A DNA stretch of 64,000 nt. It comes from Pachypanchax playfairii (Eukaryota; Chordata; Actinopteri; Cyprinodontiformes; Aplocheilidae). The position numbers and the translations under genes were made by a program. Shown one piece after another: positions 11,675-20,329 of the stretch (the first letter of the stretch is position 1; every line of letters starts with the position of its first letter). The DNA lies in assembly GCA_006937955.1 (NCBI GenBank), contig SSNP01000151.1:568183-632182 (forward strand), read 5' to 3'. The notes beneath the pieces are model-generated. The model did not search any database, was not told the DNA's origin, and saw nothing but the letters and a program-made list of their open reading frames with translations.

Positions 11675-12590
11675 GAGATCCTTCCCGTCCACAGCTAGAA
11701 CCCTCTACAAGAGATCCCTCCAGTCCACAGCTAGAACCCTCTACGGGAGATCCTTCCCATTCACAGCTAAAAAGCTCCACGGGAGATCCTTCCTGTCCAC
11801 AGCTAGAACCCTCTACAAGAGATCCCTCCCGTCCACAGCTAGAACCCTCGACAAGAGATCCTTCCCGTCCACAGCTAGAACCCTCTACGGGAGATCCTTC
11901 CCGTCCACAGCTAGAACTCTCTACGGGAGATCCTTCCCGTCCACAGCTAGAACCCTCTACGGGAAATCCTTCCCATCTACAGCTGGAACCCTCTACGGGA
12001 GATCCTTCCCATTCACAGCAAGAACTCTTCACGGGAGATCCTTCCTGTCCACAGCTAGAACCCTCTACAAGAGATCCCTCCCATCCACAGCTAGAACCCT
12101 CGACAAGAGATCCTTCCCATCCCCAGCTGGAACCCTCTACGGGAGAACCTTTCCATCTACAGCTAGAACTCTCTACATGAGATCCTTCCCATCCACAGCT
12201 AGAACTCTCTACGGGAGATCCTTCCCATCCACAGCTGAAAAGCTCCACGGGAGATCCTTCCTGTCCACAGCTAGAACCCTCTACAAGAGATCCCTCCCAT
12301 CCACAGCTAGAACCCTCGACAAGAGATCCTTCCCGTCCACAGCTAGAACCCTCTACGGGAGATCCTTCCCATCCACAGCTAGAACTCTCTACATGAGATC
12401 CTCTCCGTACACAGCTAGAACTCTGTATGAGAGATCCCTCCCATCCACAGCTAGAACCCTCTACGGGAGCTCCTTCCCATCAACAGCTAGAACCCTCGAC
12501 ATGAGATCATTCCGGTCCACAGCTAGAAGTCTCTACATGAGATCCTTCCTGTCCACAGCTAGAACCTTCTACAGGAGATGCACATCTGGG
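11675..12590. repeat. 36-bp minisatellite, about 25 units, with higher-order periodicity
   Basis: The unit contains the fixed core CCACAGCTAGAACCCTC followed by TACGGGAGATCCTTCC. Because 36 is a multiple of 3, several frames on both strands stay open (321 codons plus, 259 codons minus), giving a 12-residue protein period S-F-P-S-T-A-R-T-L-Y-G-R in one frame. A variant run (TTCCTG, CTACAAGAGATCCCTCCC, CTCGACAAGAGATCC) recurs at 11791, 12043 and 12259, spaced 252 and 216 bp, i.e. seven and six units. The open frames are by-products of the repeat, not evidence of a gene. Confidence 0.9.
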
Positions 12591-12751
12591 AACCGATCCG
12601 GTCAGTTTTATGTACTCTATGGCTAATAACATCTGGTAATTTGTGCTGGGTGCTTTTGGATGCAATTTTTGGCAAGCTGCATCACCATGGTAACGTGGAT
12701 TGCCAATCAAAGCAATGGCAATTGTCCCAGAACCAGATTTTTTAATGTAGG

Positions 12752-13609
12752 TGTCAGGATCTCAGCAGCTGGTGTGTGTTGTTTGTTTTTGGACTAATTG
12801 TCATTGCAGTGCGTGGCAGCAGCTTGATGAGTGACTGCAGGTGTGGCTCATTACCCATCTCAGGAGAGCTGGGTATTTAAGCAGAGGAGGAACTGGAGAC
12901 AGACGCCAGTTTGTTCCACAACTTTACGTGGTAACGTGTGGCCTGAGCTAGTGTTCTGAAAGTTATTATCTCCACTCGTGTTTAACCTGCCTTCTCCTTC
13001 CCTTCTCTCAGTCCCGTTACCTGGAGCGCTCCTCCAGGGTTGAGTGCCTCTGCGCTGGCCGTCTGCAGCGCCGTCAGGAGGACTCTCTTGCCACGGGTTC
13101 CTGAAGTTGTGTGTCCCACGACCATCTCCCCTGCCTGGCTTCCCTGCCTGTCTCTGGTCCCCTCTGGAATCCACACCTGCCCCAGCACAGCCGTCTGCTG
13201 TCACCCCTGCCTCAACGTCTCCTGTGGATTCATCAACGCACACTGGATCTAGTCTCACACCCTCTGCCTCCGGATCACCACCACCGCTGCTAGTTCCCTG
13301 GACCCCTCCGCAAACATCACCAGCACCGCTTCCTCCGTGAGTTCACTGAGCACATTCCCAGCACACCGCAGCTTATCACATCTACACTGGAAGGATCTGT
13401 CACTAACCTGTCTCTCCTCCACTCCCAGGACTCCGCCTGTGCCCAGCATCTGTTCCAGCTCTCCCTCCAGCAGCCTTGCACATTTCATATCGTTGTATAT
13501 AACCCTTATCACTGTAAATATTAAAATCACTGCATCTGATTCCCTGGTTCTGTGTGTGTTTGGAGGTTGGGTCAACCTTGGAGTTCAAACAAACCGTTAA
13601 ATCATGACA
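12752..13609 (+). mobile_element. Solo LTR of a Ty3/gypsy (sushi-like) retrotransposon
   Basis: This 858-bp LTR begins TGTCAGGATCT and ends ATCATGACA. It is flanked by a 5-bp direct repeat with one mismatch (GTAGG 12747-12751, GAAGG 13610-13614). It contains TATTTAAG (from 12876) and the RNA-start motif CCAGTTTGTTC (12906-12916), identical to the intact element at 60126-60136. No gag or pol is attached, so it is a product of LTR-LTR recombination. Confidence 0.9.
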
Positions 13610-14124
13610 GAAGGATGTGTGGGTGTGTCTTTCTGTTCAGGCCACAATAATATGCTCCGAAAAATAAAGATTATCTGTCTATATATCAATAAAGAAGCCA
13701 GTTTAGAGCTGGATAATAATAAATGACATATGAATGAAGGACTGATCAATGCATCACTTTGACTTATATTTGTTATGTTAGGCCCATAATAAATATATCT
13801 ATATATAAAGAAGATAGTTTAAAGGTGGAGAATATGAGGTGCCTCCATAATGATTTAAACCCATTGATATGTTTTGCAGTGTATTCATTATGGCAGACTC
13901 CTAATTATGTTATACATCTTCTATTAAAGAAATATTTAAGTTAGTTTGTAAATTTGATTGGACTAATTACAAAGATTACAAGCCATAACAGGCACATGTT
14001 AAAACACATGCAGACATGGAATTTAGAATGGAATTCTAAGATTCTATGCTCCTTTGATTTAACTGTGACATCACTCAGAATTCTATTTAGGTTGAATTGT
14101 GAAGCACAGATTTATCTTTCTCAG
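13610..14124. other. AT-rich spacer; nothing recognised
   Basis: Low-complexity AT-rich DNA between the solo LTR and the first coding exon of the TOGARAM-like gene. Confidence 0.5.
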
Positions 14125-14237
14125 TTCGCCAAAGTTTGCCTTTTGGTTTACTTGTTGGTCGAGAATTGGAAAAAGTCATGGATACAAACGATTTCGCTCA
14201 GTTTTGGAAAAGAGAAGAATCTAAAGATGATGGAAAG
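14125..14237 (+). CDS. TOGARAM-like exon with start codon
   Basis: The acceptor TTTCTCAG ends at 14124. ATG at 14178 opens MDTNDFAQFWKREESKDDGK, followed by donor GTGAGT at 14238. Coding part is 60 nt, phase 0. The sequence 5' of the ATG would be 5'UTR. The next exon continues in frame, which supports this start. Confidence 0.75.
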
Positions 14238-17003
14238 GTGAGTAAAACCATTTTAAACAATGTGTAGAAGTTTCAAGAGACTTGTCAAGTCCCTTAAACA
14301 GTCTCTGGCAACTTTATAGTTAAACTAAATATGTTTAAAAGTTAAATCTCGTTTTTGTGATGCAGAATAATAATATTTATCTACTTTTCAAGTAGTAATT
14401 TGCTCAATTTGGCTCATGTTGAAACATTCATGTTTTTTTTTTGTTATGACAGAGCAACAGGAGCCGTCATCAATCCAGTATTCTGGATATTCTAAAGGCT
14501 CGCAGTGAAGCTCTTTTTCGACAATCTGAGAGAGTTTACGCTGCAGAAAAAGCTCGAACCCAAGCGGTTCTGGAGAGACTTGGACTCCCTCGCCATTGTG
14601 AAACTTGCATTGTGCCTGAGCCTCCAGCTGATCGCAACCACAGGGCTAAACCTTCAGTCCGAACACGGAGGCTCTTACCTCTATTCAATGAACCTCCTTC
14701 ACAAGCAGAAGATTTAAAACAAAAGACACCAACAAGTCCAATTTCTATTCATGGGGACTTTAGAGAGGCTTTAGACTCCAGACCTGAGAGCGTCAGTTCA
14801 AGCCTTTCTGTTGACTCTGGAATCATCTTCAGCTCTGTCGACTCTCACACCCCAGATGAACTGCGACGCATCCCCCTGATAAGGACTCCTGATGAGGTGT
14901 CCCCCCNNNNNNNNNNNNNNNNNNNNNNNNNNNNNNNNNNNNNNNNNNNNNNNNNNNNNNNNNNNNNNNNNNNNNNNNNNNNNNNNNNNNNNNNNNNNNN
15001 NNNNNNNNNNNNNNNNNNNNNNNNNNNNNNNNNNNNNNNNNNNNNNNNNNNNNNNNNNNNNNNNNNNNNNNNNNNNNNNNNNNNNNNNNNNNNNNNNNNN
15101 NNNNNNNNNNNNNNNNNNNNNNNNNNNNNNNNNNNNNNNNNNNNNNNNNNNNNNNNNNNNNNNNNNNNNNNNNNNNNNNNNNNNNNNNNNNNNNNNNNNN
15201 NNNNNNNNNNNNNNNNNNNNNNNNNNNNNNNNNNNNNNNNNNNNNNNNNNNNNNNNNNNNNNNNNNNNNNNNNNNNNNNNNNNNNNNNNNNNNNNNNNNN
15301 NNNNNNNNNNNNNNNNNNNNNNNNNNNNNAATAAACATCCAAAAAAGAAATCTATGCCTACATTTGTCAAATCAAACAACTCAGACTTTATTAAACCATT
15401 AAGGCTAATTAGTTGTAGTAACTCAGTGTTTCTTCAGAGAGTCATTCTAGAAGGTTCTAGCTGTGGACAGGAAGAATCTCCTGTAGAAGTTTGTGTAGCA
15501 GCAGATCTGAATAAACCTCTGACTGACACTCTGATGTTGAGTTACAGTGTTGTGAGGAGGAGGACGAGGGTTTTCCACCATGTTTTTCATTTTTTACAGC
15601 ATCTTCCTTCAGCAAAGAGAGTTTAGCAGCTTTTTGGCAGGTAGAGTCAATAAATATTTTGTATTTTCATTTCATAGATAAAGAAGCTGAAACGTTTAAC
15701 AAGGCTGAACATCAGGAGCCATTAACAAACGGACAACAAATGTCAAGACAAACAAACAAGAAAACAACTAGAAAGATAAAAGACTCACCTAGAGAGAGAC
15801 TGGAGCCGCTTCCCAAACCAGACGGGAGCCTGGCTCTGGTCTTTAAGGACCTCAGCTCTGATGACTGGTAAGACTCTGAACTAATCCAGTAAATTCAAAC
15901 CTTTACCACCTGCAGTGAAGGTGACTTTATTTTGGAGGATTGTGTGTTTTCAGTTTACCACTAACTCATTAGGTTGACAGTTCAAACTACCAACCTTAGT
16001 TACACAGTGCTTGCAGCGTAAATAAAAACCTCAAACCATGATTTTAAAAAAATGTATTTTTATATTATTTTCTTACAGGGTGAAACGAGTTAATGGCCTC
16101 AAAACCCTTCAATCCCTGGCTCAACATCATCCAGCGGTATTGAGGGGGCCTCTCCATGAAGTGGTGCTGGCTGTCATGGAAGAGGTATTTGAAGTCTTTT
16201 ACCTTTCTCAGTATAAATATTCACATTTGGAGCATCTGTGTTAGAAACCTAGCGGCTCACTGCTGATGCTTCTTCTTACCCATCAGGTAAGGAACCTGCG
16301 GTCTTCAGTGGCCTGTGCAGCCATTGACACTCTTGGCTCCTTCTTCACCCACCTGCAAAAGAGCATGGACCATGAAGTGGAGTGGTCTGGCCGTGCTCTT
16401 CTGCTGAGGGTTGCGCAGGCCTCTGCCAGCGGCTTTATTCAGCAGAGGGTCAACTTGGCCTTGGAGGACATGGTCCACAACTGTAGTCCAGGCCATGTCC
16501 TCACGCCTCTGTTGAATACTGGACTGAGGTAAGATCAAGATGAAGAATTAGAATCTATGAATGAATTTAAAAGATGCAGAAATCAGTTTCATTTCTTTAT
16601 CTGTGTCCTTCCTCAGCCACTTATGTTCAGCTGTCAGGAGTACAACAGCTCACCTGCTTCACCTCCTGGCTGATAAGATGGGGGTGGATGCAGTCCTGAC
16701 AGCTGGACCAAGGTTCACGCCGATGTTCCTTGAGGCCATTAACAAAATGGCCCTGGACAAGTCATCAGAAGTCAGGTCAGTTATCATTATTTGAATTTCT
16801 TGTATGACTTTCTCTGTTTGATTTATCTTTCTACATACTAACTTTGATATATTCATGTTCATCTCCACAGGCCCCATGGACGAGCCGTCCTACAACAACT
16901 GTGCCTTCACAAGTCCTTCATGATTCAGTGGAAGACAGCAGTAAAAGAACAAGATCGTCTTCCACTGATGAAAGGCTTGATGAAGGCCAACAACTTACAC
17001 TGA
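14178..17003 (+). CDS. TOGARAM-family (crescerin-like) protein with one TOG domain, seven visible exons
   Basis: The gene is read from consistent GT-AG exons: 14178-14237, 14453 to the N gap, 15678-15867, 16079-16184, 16287-16528, 16617-16775 and 16871-17003, all in matching phase. The first part (about 170 residues before the gap) is basic and Ser/Pro-rich. The last four exons plus the end of the 15678 exon form a HEAT-repeat TOG domain close to the C-terminal TOG of TOGARAM1/2: SSDDWVKRVNGLKTLQSL, VRNLRSSVACAAIDTLG, AVRSTTAHLLHLLADKMG, then a short tail after GRAVLQQLCLHK. TOGARAM proteins bind tubulin through TOG domains and act in cilia. Here only one TOG domain is present and the protein would be roughly 450-600 residues, far shorter than the multi-TOG family. 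An AATAAA lies at 17099-17104. Exons in the N gap may be missing; orthology to togaram1 or togaram2 is not resolved. Confidence 0.85.
14453..14906 (+). CDS. TOGARAM-like exon, 3' end lost in the assembly gap
   Basis: It opens after TATGACAG (14445-14452) in phase 0 with SNRSRHQSSILDILKAR and stays open for 151 codons up to the Ns. It is basic, then Ser/Pro-rich with SVDSGIIFSSVDSHTPDEL, which resembles a linker region. Its 3' splice site is not visible. Confidence 0.8.
14907..15329. other. Assembly gap (423 N)
   Basis: Unknown sequence inside the TOGARAM-like gene. It may hide exon ends or a small exon. Long open frames reported across it are artefacts. Confidence 1.
15430..15600 (-). mobile_element. 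LINE-like fragment, second copy of the minisatellite source segment
   Basis: Its reverse complement matches 9200-9365 across about 165 bp, including the CTAGCTGTGGACAGGAAGA stretch that corresponds to one 36-bp minisatellite unit. It lies in an intron of the TOGARAM-like gene. Confidence 0.6.
15678..15867 (+). CDS. TOGARAM-like exon, start of the TOG domain
   Basis: Acceptor TTCATAG ends at 15677 and the donor is GTAAGA at 15868. The first two bases complete a split codon; the frame then reads a Lys-rich linker and ends KDLSSDDW, the entry to the first HEAT repeat. The exon ends with two bases of the Trp codon, completed by the next exon. Confidence 0.85.
16079..16184 (+). CDS. TOGARAM-like exon, TOG HEAT repeat A
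   Basis: Acceptor TTCTTACAG ends at 16078 and the donor is GTATTT at 16185. It encodes VKRVNGLKTLQSLAQHH and a helix ending AVMEE, then joins the next exon in phase 0 at VRNLRSS, a join conserved in the family. Confidence 0.9.
16287..16528 (+). CDS. TOGARAM-like exon, TOG HEAT repeats B-C
   Basis: Acceptor CCCATCAG ends at 16286 and the donor is GTAAGA at 16529. It begins VRNLRSSVACAAIDTLG and covers the central TOG helices with the loop NLALEDMVHNCSPGHVL. Confidence 0.9.
16617..16775 (+). CDS. TOGARAM-like exon, TOG HEAT repeats D-E
   Basis: Acceptor CTTCCTCAG ends at 16616 and the donor is GTCAGT at 16776. It encodes AVRSTTAHLLHLLADKMG and a helix ending DKSSEVR. Confidence 0.9.
16871..17003 (+). 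CDS. TOGARAM-like terminal exon
   Basis: Acceptor TCTCCACAG ends at 16870. The split Arg codon is completed and 43 codons follow (GRAVLQQLCLHKSF and a basic tail) to TGA at 17001-17003. A poly(A) signal AATAAA lies 96 nt after the stop. Confidence 0.9.
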
Positions 17004-17104
17004 ACCAACAGAAACTGCACTGTGGCTCTGGGGTTCTGACAAACTTGATTTATTTCTTGATTTCTTTCTTTCTTGATTTCTTGGATTTCAGTCATGTAAA
17101 TAAA

Positions 17105-18034
17105 TGTTCTTGAGCATTATATTCACTGTTTTTTTATTTGCTGTTGCTTTATAAATGAGGTTGTGACAGTTATTAACAATGAGTGGAGAATCTAATCAGT
17201 GAAATTTAAACCAGAAGTAACTTTTAATCAACATTAAAGACTCTTTATTAGCTGTCAGTCTTCTACAAACAAGAGTTTAATTTCTACATTTAATCCATCT
17301 AAAGGTGTTCAAATCCTACAAGCACTGAGCAGTCAGTATGTAACACTCATGGTGATGAGGACAACATGATAAATGTGTCTTAAGATGATTTCAATAAGAG
17401 TTTATAACACCTGTGCAGGAAAACAAAGCTACTGAGGGAAACACCAGGATGAACAGGAAGTATAGGACCTATCAAAATGAAACAGAAAGCAGCAGGATCA
17501 GAAATGGAGCGACACAGATGGACAGATACTGGAACACAGGAGAACAGAGAGGAAACAGTGGCGATACAGAAACACCAAAATAAGCCCATAAAACAAAAAA
17601 CCAAAAGGCAAAACAAAACCACAGATCCACATCTGGGGAAAAACTCCTATTGAAACAAAACTAAAACCCAGAGTCCAAACACATTCACATATAAGCTTCT
17701 TTTAGAATTACCAATAAACCAAATAGCATGTTTTGGAATTGTCAGTAGAAATGCAGATTCACAGTGGATAAAAAGGTTTGCATATTTTGCAGTTTGTAAC
17801 TGACTTGATAGAAAATGAAAGTTTTTTTCTACAAAATGAAGAACTAACATCATCATGGACTCAGTGAATCATCACAAGGCCAACACAGAGATAAACAACA
17901 ACAAACTAAACACACGCCGTCATGTTTCACATCAACTTTGACTCAAACTCAGGAGACGACTCACCAGACAGAGATATGTTCAAACAAGCTTTTAATATAA
18001 ATGAAGAAAGGAGCTGACGGAGCAGCAACAGACT
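17105..18034. other. Intergenic; carries one copy of a short repeat also found beyond the Tc1 element
   Basis: About 70 bp near 17550-17620 recurs in the same orientation at about 19722-19790, the other side of the Tc1 insertion. No gene is seen. Confidence 0.5.
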
Positions 18035-18036
18035 TA

Positions 18037-19633
18037 CAGTGGGGCAAAAAAGTATTTAGTCAGCCACCAATTGTGTAAGTTCTCCCACTTAAAAAGATCA
18101 GAGAGGCCTGTAATTTTCATCATAGGTATACCTCAACTATGAGAGACAAAATGAGGAAAAAAAATCCAGAAAATCACATTGTCTGATTTTTAAAGAATTT
18201 ATTTGCAAATTATGGTGGAAAATAAGTATTTGGTCAATAACAAAAGTTAATGTCAATACTTTGTTATATAGCCTTTGTTGGCAATGACAGAGGTCAAACG
18301 TTTTCTGTAAGTCTTCACAAGGTTTTCACACACTGTTGCTGGTATTTTGGCCCATTCCTCCATGCAGATCTCCTCTAGAGCAGTGATGTTTTGGGGCTGA
18401 CGCTGGGCAACACGGACTTTCAACTCCCTCCAGAGATTTTCTATGGGGTTGAGATCTGGAGACTGGCTAGGCCACTCCAGGACCTTGAAATGCTTCTTAC
18501 GAAGCCACTCCTTCGTTGCCCGGGCGGTGTGTTTGGGATCATTGTCATGCTGAGAGACCCAGCCACGTCTCATTTTCAATGCCCTTGCTGATGGAAGTAG
18601 GTTTTCACTCAAAATCTTACGATACATGGCCCCATTCATTCTTTCCTTTACACGGATCAGTCGTCCTGGTCCCCTTGCAGAAAAACAGCCCCAAAGCATG
18701 ATGTTTCCACCCCCATGCTTTACAGTAGGTATGGTGTTCTTTGGATCCAACTCAGCATTCTTTCCCCTCCAAACACGACAAGTTGAGTTTCTACCAAAAA
18801 GTTCTATTTTGGTTTCATCTGACCATATGATGTTCTCCCAATCCTCTTCTGGATCATCCAAATGCTCTCTAGCAAACCGCAGACGGGCCTGGACGTGTCC
18901 TGGCTTCAGCAGGGGGACACGTCTGGCACTGCAGGATTTGAGTCCCTGGCGGCGTAGTGTGTTACTGATGGTAGCCTTTGTTACTTTGGTCCCAGCTCTC
19001 TGCAGGTCATTCACTAGGTCCCTCCGTGTGGTTCTGGGATTTTTGCTCACCGTTCTTGTGATCATTTTGACCCCACGGGGTGAGATCTTGCGTGGAGCCC
19101 CAGATCGAGGGAGATTATCAGTGGTCTTGTATGTCTTCCATTTTCTAATAATTGCTCCCACAGTTGATTTCTTCACACCAAGCTGCTTACCTATTGCAGA
19201 TTCAGTCTTCCCAGCCTGGTGAAGGTCTACAATTTTGTTTCTGGTGTCCTTTGACAGCTCTTTGGTCTTGGCCATAGTGGAGTTTGGAGCGTGACTGTTT
19301 GAGGTTGTGGACAGGTGTCTTTTATACTGATAACGAGTTCACACAGGTGCCATTAATACAGGTAACGAGTGGAGGACCGAGGAGCCTCTTAAAGAAGTTA
19401 CAGGTCTGTGAAAGCCAGAAATCTTACTTGTTTGTAGGTGACCAAATACTTATTTTCCACCATAATTTGCAAATAAATTCTTTAAAAATCAGACAATGTG
19501 ATTTTCTGGATTTTTTTTCCTCATTTTGTCTCTCATAGTTGAGGTATACCTATGATGAAAATTACAGGCCTCTCTGATCTTTTTAAGTGGGAGAACTTAC
19601 ACAATTGGTGGCTGACTAAATAGTGCCCCACTG
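18037..19633 (-). mobile_element. Tc1/mariner transposon, copy 1 (intact transposase)
   Basis: This 1597-bp element begins CAGTGGGGCAAAAAAG and is flanked by TA on both sides (18035-18036 and 19634-19635). Long terminal inverted repeats of about 200 bp frame the transposase. The right outer end is a few bases shorter than the left (the run of A after CAGTGGGGC is lost). Family resemblance is to Passport-like Tc1 elements of fish; that name is from memory, not searched. Confidence 0.95.
18253..19275 (-). CDS. Tc1 transposase (DD34E), 340 aa, copy 1
   Basis: Complete frame from ATG (19273-19275) to a stop at 18253-18255. An N-terminal paired-like bipartite DNA-binding region (helix-turn-helix LGVKKSTVGAIIRKW, then the GAPRKISPR basic hinge) is followed by the catalytic domain with DDE residues in IIWSDETKIELFG, QHDNDPKHTA and SPDLNPIENLWRELK. 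A GGGNIMLWGCF glycine-rich box is present. It catalyses cut-and-paste transposition into TA. It differs from copy 2 at only four residues (T/A in MITRTVSK, R/S in TLRRQG, S/F in GWVSQHD, T/S in NITALEE). All three catalytic acids are present; activity is untested. Confidence 0.95.
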   Translation of the reverse strand: MAKTKELSKDTRNKIVDLHQAGKTESAIGKQLGVKKSTVGAIIRKWKTYKTTDNLPRSGAPRKISPRGVKMITRTVSKNPRTTRRDLVNDLQRAGTKVTKATISNTLRRQGLKSCSARRVPLLKPGHVQARLRFAREHLDDPEEDWENIIWSDETKIELFGRNSTCRVWRGKNAELDPKNTIPTVKHGGGNIMLWGCFSARGPGRLIRVKERMNGAMYRKILSENLLPSARALKMRRGWVSQHDNDPKHTARATKEWLRKKHFKVLEWPSQSPDLNPIENLWRELKVRVAQRQPQNITALEEICMEEWAKIPATVCENLVKTYRKRLTSVIANKGYITKY

Positions 19634-19635
19634 TA

Positions 19636-20074
19636 CTTGAATAGAATGTGCTCAGGGAAACTGGAGGGAGCGGAGGAGGAGCACATAAACATGAAATAAT
19701 CCACGGACATATAACATAACTAACAGTGGAGATACAGAAAGACAAAAATAACCCAATAAAACAAAAAAGTAAAAGGCAAAACAAAACCATTTATCTCACT
19801 CCATCACTGACTGTAAAATCTATGAACGGTACATACGGAAGATGCTGATGGGGCAAAAACATTTTTCAAAAGTCTTTTTTAGAGACTGGATCTTTTTACT
19901 CAAATCAAAACAAAGTCATTTTAAAAGTAAACTGATGTCCAAAAAAACCCATACTGGAATTAAAAATGAAAGCATTGGAGCCCAGCACAGTGTAATACAG
20001 GAGGCTTTACTCACACTGAAGGAAATCCAAGTGTCTGTGGAGAACTCAGAATTCTACATCTTTACATTCCTATT
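19636..20074. other. Intergenic; second copy of the short repeat flanking Tc1 copy 1
   Basis: Positions 19722-19790 match 17550-17620. Nothing else is recognised. Confidence 0.45.
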
Positions 20075-20329
20075 GAAAAAAAGGAAGGAAGGAAGGAAGG
20101 AAGGAAGGAAGGAAGGAAGGAAGGAAGGAAGGAAGGAAGGAAGGAAGGAAGAAGGGAGGGAGGGAGGGAAAGGAAAGGAAAGGAAAGGAAAGGAAAAGAA
20201 AAGAAAAGAAAAGAAAAGAAAAGAAAAGAAAAGAAAGAAAGGAAGGAAGGAAGGAAGGAAGGAAGGAAGGAAGGAAGGAAGGAAGGAAGGAAGGAAGGAA
20301 GGAAGGAAGGAAGGAAGGAAAGGAAGGAA
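20075..20329. repeat. 255-nt pure purine tract (GGAA/GGGA/GGAAA/GAAAA compound microsatellite)
   Basis: Every base from 20075 to 20329 on the plus strand is A or G. It is built of (GGAA)n, then GGGA, GGAAA and AAAAG blocks, then (GGAA)n again. Such mirror-symmetric purine runs can form triplex DNA in vitro. Long apparent open frames here are artefacts of the repeat. Confidence 0.95.

Noticed and set aside
11661..12626. Long open frames of 321 codons (plus) and 259 codons (minus) through the minisatellite
   Set aside because: The 36-bp unit is a multiple of three, so frames stay open by default on both strands. There are no splice sites, domains or codon bias to support a protein.
10081..13609. 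LTRs at 10081 and 12752 as the two ends of one retrotransposon
   Set aside because: The first is truncated and more diverged, the DNA between has no gag-pol, and the second has its own target duplication.
14612..15626. Open frames of 165-244 codons spanning the N gap
   Set aside because: They consist mainly of unknown residues and are artefacts of the gap.
18626..19222. 198-codon antisense frame in Tc1 copy 1 (and its twin at 48985-49581)
   Set aside because: It is the antisense shadow of the transposase and appears in both copies for that reason.
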